The position numbers and the translations under genes were made by a program. This document shows, piece by piece, positions 33,233 through 38,289 of a stretch of 38,289 bases of DNA. The notes below the pieces were generated by a model. The model did not search any database. It saw only the letters and a list, made by a program, of their open reading frames with translations, and had not been told where the DNA came from. The first letter of the stretch is position 1; each line of letters begins with the position of its first letter. This DNA comes from Pseudanabaena mucicola FACHB-723 (GTDB lineage: Bacteria; Cyanobacteriota; Cyanobacteriia; Pseudanabaenales; Pseudanabaenaceae). The DNA lies in contig NZ_JACJQB010000032.1 of the NCBI RefSeq assembly GCF_014696385.1, positions 1-38,289 of the forward strand, read 5' to 3'.

Positions 33233-34909
33233 CTAGCTTGGCTCATCCCAATCAAGAGAAACAAAATTGAAATCGGTGGTACTAAATAAACCCAGATCGC
33301 TCAATTTCAGTTCAGGAATGACTAGCAATGCCAAAAATGAAAGAGTCATAAATGGCGAAGTTAATGAAGAGCCTAATGCCTTTGCCTTCGCATTTAAGCT
33401 CTCATATTGCGCCGCAATGTCATAACCATCAGCATTACTCATCAATCCTGCTACAGGTAATTGCAACAACTGCACATCATTACCGTCAACGACCACCACG
33501 CCACCCTTAGTCGCAATAATCGCATTTACTGCTGTGCATAGCTCGGCATCACTTGCCCCCACCGCAATCACATTATGGGAATCATGGGCAATACTCGATG
33601 CGATCGCACCACGCTTTAAGCCAAAGTGTTTGACTAATCCCATCGCTGGCGGCGCATCCCGATAGCGATTAACGACAGTTAATTTGAGAATGTCACGATC
33701 AATATCTGCGATCGCAAATCCTTTCGTAACCTTGGCGGGTAAATGCTGCTCCTTGGTAATCAATTGGCGATCGCAAACCTCAATCACCCTCACCATCGGT
33801 GTCTGCACAGGAATCGCAAAGTCTTCAATCTTTTTGGCAGTAGCGGCAAACCGATTGAGTGGCAAAGTCTCTACTGAAGGCAAAAGAGCCTTACCTTGCT
33901 CCGCCGCTAAAACCCCATGACAATAGGTTCGTAAAACTTGGAAATCCTCCAAATCATCAACCACAATAAAGTCCGCAGGATCTTCAATCTGCAACAATCC
34001 CACCTTGAGATGGTAATGCTTGACAGGATTAACACAGGCAGCTTGCAGCACGTCAAACTTGTCGTAACCTAGTGCGATCGAGCGCTTGACTAAATCATTA
34101 ATATGCCCCTTCGCCAAGTCGTCAGGATGGCGATCATCACTACAAAACATACAAAATTCTGGATGTGTTTTTAGCAATGGATGTAAAGCCTCATAGTTCT
34201 TTGCCGCCGAGCCTTCCCGAATCAATATTTTGATTCCTGCTGCGATTTTCTCCAACGCCTCAGCTAGTGTAATACACTCATGATCTGTGGAAATTCCTGC
34301 ATTGGCATAGCGTTGGACTGTCTCCCCATGCAGTTCAGGGGCATGTCCATCAATCGGTAAATTCAGATTCCGCGCTACCTGTAGCTTGGCGATCATCTCT
34401 GCTTGATTTGCCAGCACCGCAGGGACATTCATCACTTCACTGAGATAGCTGACCCCATCCTCCTCAAATAATTGCTGCAATTCGCGATCGCCTAATGCCG
34501 CTCCCGATGTTTCAAAGGATGTTGCAGGTACACAAGCAGGCGCACCCAAGGCAATCTGCATTGGCGTTTGTCGCGCATTTGCCAACATAAATCTCACCCC
34601 CTCTAACCCCAGCACATTGGCTATTTCATGGGGGTCGGAGACCGTTGCCACCGTCCCATGTACCGTCGCTAGTCGCGCAAATTCTGTCGGAATTAGCATC
34701 GAACTCTCGATATGAATATGGGCATCAATAAATCCCGGCAAAATATAGCGATCGCAATTTTTAGCTAATTCGTGATTCGCTGGCTCTCTAATAATTTCTG
34801 CAATCCGACCCTCTGTAACCACAACAGTGCCTACAAACATGTCTCGATTGAGAACATCAACGATATTGCCAAAGACTTGAAAGCTTAACATATCCGAATT
34901 TATTGCCAT
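33233..34909 (-). CDS. ade: Adenine deaminase
   Basis: 558 residues, typical length. Amidohydrolase metal site DAHIHIESS (His64, His66), then MIPTEFAR-like and SDPHEIANVLG, HAPELHG, STDHECITL, and the metal-binding acidic block CSDDRHPDDL near 273. The C-terminal domain ends with the usual VIPELKLSDLGLF. It converts adenine to hypoxanthine and ammonia in purine salvage. It lies between the P-type ATPase and fructosamine kinase genes, all on the minus strand with short gaps, so they may be cotranscribed. Confidence 0.95.
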   Translation of the reverse strand: MAINSDMLSFQVFGNIVDVLNRDMFVGTVVVTEGRIAEIIREPANHELAKNCDRYILPGFIDAHIHIESSMLIPTEFARLATVHGTVATVSDPHEIANVLGLEGVRFMLANARQTPMQIALGAPACVPATSFETSGAALGDRELQQLFEEDGVSYLSEVMNVPAVLANQAEMIAKLQVARNLNLPIDGHAPELHGETVQRYANAGISTDHECITLAEALEKIAAGIKILIREGSAAKNYEALHPLLKTHPEFCMFCSDDRHPDDLAKGHINDLVKRSIALGYDKFDVLQAACVNPVKHYHLKVGLLQIEDPADFIVVDDLEDFQVLRTYCHGVLAAEQGKALLPSVETLPLNRFAATAKKIEDFAIPVQTPMVRVIEVCDRQLITKEQHLPAKVTKGFAIADIDRDILKLTVVNRYRDAPPAMGLVKHFGLKRGAIASSIAHDSHNVIAVGASDAELCTAVNAIIATKGGVVVVDGNDVQLLQLPVAGLMSNADGYDIAAQYESLNAKAKALGSSLTSPFMTLSFLALLVIPELKLSDLGLFSTTDFNFVSLDWDEPS

Positions 34910-34958
34910 ACTCCAATTTTACTGGCATAGGCAAATAAAACCAAGAAGTTGATTGATG

Positions 34959-37910
34959 CTATACCTGTCTATGCTTTCTACGTTGTTGCTGCCTCCGCAA
35001 AAATAACTTCCGTAATTCTTCTGCCCCCACCAAAATTGGTGGACAAGCAAACAACGCTAACCAATGCCAATTAGCTAGTGATGCAGTACCAAATACCTCT
35101 CTAAACGGTGGGAAATCAATAAACGCTAGCAAAGATACAAATTCAACACTAATACCCAACCAAATCAAGCTATTGTTTGACCAAGACTGACGCAAGATCG
35201 AACTCCAAGAGGAACGGCAAGCAAATAAATTTCCTAACTGGCAAAACACAATCGCTGCAAGGGTAACAGTAGTAGCCTGACGATAAATAGCCGTCACCTC
35301 TGGAGTGGCAGTATGGGCAAGAATCGCAGGCGTAACTTGTTGTAAGTCGGCGATGGAATAGCCATAGCTCCACCACACGATGAAAAATCCTAACATTGAT
35401 AAAACTGCCTCAATTACCCCAAGAAATAGATAGGCACGAATTAACAAAGGTATATTTAATAAAAATTCTTGGCGCGGGCGTGGTGGACGATCCATAATTC
35501 CTGCTTCAGGCAACTCTGCGCCCAGAGCCAAGGCAGGAACCATATCTGTACCTAAATCCACCGCCAAAATCTGCAAAATATTCAAGGCGGGGGGGATCTT
35601 AAAGGCAACCATTCCCAAAAATGGCACAATTTCAGGCGTATTGGAGGCAAGTATATAGGTCATAAACTTGCGAATATTTTGATAAATTGCTCGACCCTGC
35701 TCGATCGCCACCACAATCGTCGCAAAGTTATCATCGGTAAGAACGATATCAGCAGCTTCTCGTGCCACATCTGTCCCATTCTGCCCCATGGCAATCCCAA
35801 TATGGGCGGCACGTAATGCTGGTGCATCATTAACCCCATCCCCTGTCACGGCAACCACTTCACCAATATCTTTATAGGCTTGCACCAATCGCAATTTATG
35901 TTCAGGTGACATCCGCGCAAATACCAATCCAAAGCGATATTTAACTATTTGCCGCAGTTGAGCATCGGACAAATGCCCCATCCCTTCCCCTGTGACTACT
36001 CGAACCTTATCGCGGACTAATCCAATTTGTCTGGCGATTGCCTCAGCCGTCAGACCATAGTCTCCCGTCACCATAGTCACCTTAATTCCTGCCTGATGAC
36101 ATTGGTCGATCGCCTTAGCCACTTCGGGACGTGGCGGATCAAACATAGCAACTAAACCAATAAAAATGAGATCCTGTTCTAAATCCTGTGCCTTCAGATC
36201 CAGTAGTTCTTGATCTCCTCTGCGTGCTGCTAAACCCAATACCCGAAAGCCCTGCCTTGCTAGTCCATCATTAGCTTGTACAACTTCTTCCCAGAAGTCA
36301 TGGGTCAATTCTTCCGCCATGCCATCACGCAAAATCCAATGACAATGCTTCAATACTTCTAGAGGCGCACCTTTGGTAAAAGCCAGATAGGGCAAATTAT
36401 CTGTCCATAGCTCTGCCTCTTGCCAATTTAAAACCACAGTCATCATTAAACGACGCGAATCAAAGGGAATCTCACGTATGCGAGGTAATTGTTTTTGTAA
36501 ATTCTCTAAATTGAGATCAGCTTTAGCCGCCGCAACCAATAAAGCCGCTTCCGTGGGGTCACCAATTTCTTGCCAGCGACTCGGAGCATTCAGATGTACC
36601 AATTTTGCATTAGAGCAAAGCGCCGATCCAATCAATAAAATTTTGGCTTTCCAAGCTAGATCAAACTGTTCAGGAATATCAACTTCGCCAACAGTTGGGT
36701 CATACCCCGCCCCCGTTACTTCAATTAAAAAATGGGAATCTGGAGTTTGGGATACTTCAAGCTCAGGTTGCTCTAAATTCTGGTCTAACTTTTGCGATCG
36801 CGGTAGCCACAAATAGCGCACCGTCATCTCATTTTTAGTTAATGTCCCCGTCTTGTCAGTACAAATTACAGTCGTCGCACTCAATGTCTCCACCGACGAA
36901 AGCCTTCGCACTAAAGCATTTCTCCTTGCCATCCTCTTGACACCCAGCGCTAGCGCCAGTGTCACCGTAGGCAGCAACCCTTCAGGCACATTTGCCACAA
37001 TAATACCGATCGCAAAAATAAAGCTCTCAGTGATGTTCATGCCAATCAGCCAATAACTGAGCATAAACACACTTACCCCCATCCCCAAAGCGATCGCCGT
37101 AATAATCCGTACAATCTGTGAGACCTGAATTTCTAGAGTGCTAGGTTCACGCTTGACCACAGTAGTTAGATGGGCAACCTGCCCAAATTCAGTCTCTGCA
37201 CCCGTTGCATAGACCACTGCTGTTGCCCTTCCCGCCGCCACTGTCGAACCTGCCAAAACCAAATTGGCAATTTCCGATGGGTTTACCTTTTCTTGCAATG
37301 GCTGTTCTCCTTGGCGCAGCATGGTTTTGCCACCACGCACAGACACAGCCTCGCGCAGCCTAATGGGATATGGCGTTCGTGCTACAGGCAAAGATTCCCC
37401 CGTCATCACTGACACATCAAGATATAAACTTTCCGCAGAAATTAATCTGGCATCCGCAGGAATGCGATCACCTTCCTCTAGCTGCATCACATCACCACGC
37501 ACTAACTCCCGCGCGGCAATTTGCTTTAACTCCCCATCCCGAAAAACTTTTACCTGCATCGGCAAAACTTTTTTGAGAGCAGATAAAGCTTTCTCAGCTT
37601 GAAACTCTTGCCAAAAGCTAAATACCGCATTAATCAAAATCACCGCCCACACTGCCCAACCCAGTTCTGGAGTCCGCGATATAAAAGCCAATATTCCTGC
37701 CACCCATAGCAGCAATGCCATAAAGTGCGTTAACTGATCCGTAAATCTCAGCCACAGTGGACGATGGGCAGCCTCTGGCAGCTCATTTGCTCCAAATTTT
37801 TCTAGCCTGTCTCTCGCTTCATCCTGCAACAGTCCTTGTGCAGAAGTCTCAAGGGATTTATAAACTTCTTCAAATGACAAAGCCCAGATCGGTTGATGAA
37901 ATGATGCCAT
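34959..37910 (-). CDS. P2-type cation-transporting ATPase, Na,K-ATPase-like signatures
   Basis: 983 residues. The actuator motif is MTGESLPV, the phosphorylation site CTDKTGTLTKNEM (Asp near 352) and the hinge GDGVNDAPAL (near 690). Ten membrane spans are expected. In M4 the motif is NVPEGLLPT, with PEGLL as in Na,K-ATPase rather than the PEGLP of SERCA-type Ca pumps. M5 reads SNTPEIVPF and M6 DLGTDMVPALALG, followed by IMDRPPR. These keep the acidic residues that in Na,K-ATPase bind ions (M4 Glu, M5 Glu, two M6 Asp). A Na+ or K+-handling role is therefore more likely than Ca2+, by inference. No beta subunit is visible. It is the first gene of a minus-strand run with ade. Confidence 0.9.
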   Translation of the reverse strand: MASFHQPIWALSFEEVYKSLETSAQGLLQDEARDRLEKFGANELPEAAHRPLWLRFTDQLTHFMALLLWVAGILAFISRTPELGWAVWAVILINAVFSFWQEFQAEKALSALKKVLPMQVKVFRDGELKQIAARELVRGDVMQLEEGDRIPADARLISAESLYLDVSVMTGESLPVARTPYPIRLREAVSVRGGKTMLRQGEQPLQEKVNPSEIANLVLAGSTVAAGRATAVVYATGAETEFGQVAHLTTVVKREPSTLEIQVSQIVRIITAIALGMGVSVFMLSYWLIGMNITESFIFAIGIIVANVPEGLLPTVTLALALGVKRMARRNALVRRLSSVETLSATTVICTDKTGTLTKNEMTVRYLWLPRSQKLDQNLEQPELEVSQTPDSHFLIEVTGAGYDPTVGEVDIPEQFDLAWKAKILLIGSALCSNAKLVHLNAPSRWQEIGDPTEAALLVAAAKADLNLENLQKQLPRIREIPFDSRRLMMTVVLNWQEAELWTDNLPYLAFTKGAPLEVLKHCHWILRDGMAEELTHDFWEEVVQANDGLARQGFRVLGLAARRGDQELLDLKAQDLEQDLIFIGLVAMFDPPRPEVAKAIDQCHQAGIKVTMVTGDYGLTAEAIARQIGLVRDKVRVVTGEGMGHLSDAQLRQIVKYRFGLVFARMSPEHKLRLVQAYKDIGEVVAVTGDGVNDAPALRAAHIGIAMGQNGTDVAREAADIVLTDDNFATIVVAIEQGRAIYQNIRKFMTYILASNTPEIVPFLGMVAFKIPPALNILQILAVDLGTDMVPALALGAELPEAGIMDRPPRPRQEFLLNIPLLIRAYLFLGVIEAVLSMLGFFIVWWSYGYSIADLQQVTPAILAHTATPEVTAIYRQATTVTLAAIVFCQLGNLFACRSSWSSILRQSWSNNSLIWLGISVEFVSLLAFIDFPPFREVFGTASLANWHWLALFACPPILVGAEELRKLFLRRQQQRRKHRQV

Positions 37911-38177
37911 GTGCTAAAGCTCTAAATAACTACTGAATTAGAGCATTTGTCTCGATTCCACGTACCCTATGCTCTAAAAAAGATTTTGGCTCAGATTTAT
38001 CGACATCAGCATAAACCACTAGAAATATTAAACTTCCCTCTCCAAAACTAAGATATTGATGCTGTGGAGCTAGTAAAGGTGGGGAATCACAAAAAAAATT
38101 AGTCTCTATAAACTATATACAGAGAGGGTTTTGTTTGAATTTAGGTAAAAAAATCCAAAACAAACCTTACAAAAGGG

Positions 38178-38289
38178 TTGACAAACCGAAATAACCTTGC
38201 TAACTTAATAAAGCGCTGAAGGGAAGCGAAGCGAAAGCGAAGCAACCCGACCTGAAAAGAGAAGCGCCAAGAACCTAGACAACCAAATA
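38178..38289 (+). promoter_or_regulatory. Promoter-like sequence and purine-rich leader pointing off the right edge
   Basis: TTGACA at 38178-38183 is followed after 17 bp by TAACTT (38201-38206). Downstream is a tract of repeated GAAGCGAA units (38221-38242) and then GAACCTAGACAACCAAATA at the edge. This last part resembles leaders found before rRNA operons, but no mature RNA sequence is in view. The rest of 37911-38177, gene-free, has only a GCTCTAA/TTAGAGC inverted repeat near 37919-37945 and A/T-rich DNA. Confidence 0.35.

Noticed and set aside
36478-37602. Overlapping plus-strand frames across the P-type ATPase gene
   Set aside because: Antisense shadows of a strongly conserved gene without ribosome-binding sites or motifs.
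1-38289. Frequent GCGATCGC octamers as regulatory sites
   Set aside because: These are HIP1 sites, spread in coding and non-coding DNA across cyanobacterial genomes; they support the lineage but not a local function.

Overview
The window looks like cyanobacterial DNA, most like a Pseudanabaena-type filamentous lineage. The octamer GCGATCGC (HIP1) and near-copies recur throughout. The genes include a cyanobacterial bidirectional [NiFe]-hydrogenase (hox), a Psb28-family photosystem II protein, an RppA/RppB (NrsR/NrsS)-type two-component system and a CyRepA1-type replication protein. The genus is an inference from gene content; no marker gene is present to fix it.

Layout. (1) 1-446: 3' part of an IS630-type transposase running in from the left edge. 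(2) 443-6366, minus strand: a chaperone-usher pilus locus of the archaic/Csu type with three secreted pilin-like (spore-coat-U-like) subunits, a PapD-like chaperone and an outer-membrane usher. A DUF29 gene on the opposite strand splits it. (3) 6815-15752, minus strand: hoxE-hoxF-psb28-like-hoxU-hoxY-hoxH, then a phosphoribosyltransferase translationally coupled to hypD, then a GMC oxidoreductase. (4) 16123-17763, plus strand, divergent: hoxW-hypA-hypB. Structural genes, the protease and the nickel-insertion genes are therefore together, but hypC, hypE and hypF are not in the window. (5) 17833-21955, plus strand: a MerA/lipoamide-dehydrogenase-like flavoprotein, an ArsM-type arsenite methyltransferase, a fatty-acid-hydroxylase/sterol-desaturase-family membrane protein and a TVP38/TMEM64 membrane protein, tightly packed. 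(6) 22246-30127, plus strand: parA-parB, a nickel-sensor-like response regulator/kinase pair, an origin-like region with seven 17-bp iterons at 26448-26573, and a 1066-residue CyRepA1-like replication protein. (7) 30155-37910, minus strand: a second two-component pair, a fructosamine-kinase-family protein, adenine deaminase and a large P2-type ATPase with Na,K-ATPase-like cation-site motifs. (8) 37911-38289: no gene, but a promoter-like sequence and possible leader pointing out of the right edge.

How they fit together. HoxEFU (diaphorase) and HoxYH (hydrogenase) form the NAD(P)-linked soluble enzyme; HypA/HypB deliver nickel, HypD helps build the Fe(CN)2CO centre, and HoxW trims HoxH. Two features stand out. 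A Psb28-like photosystem II assembly factor is embedded in the hox operon with a 4-nt overlap to hoxF. The whole hydrogenase block also lies next to a plasmid-style partition and replication module with well-ordered iterons, so the segment is either on a plasmid/chromid or next to an integrated plasmid replicon. The sequence alone does not decide which.
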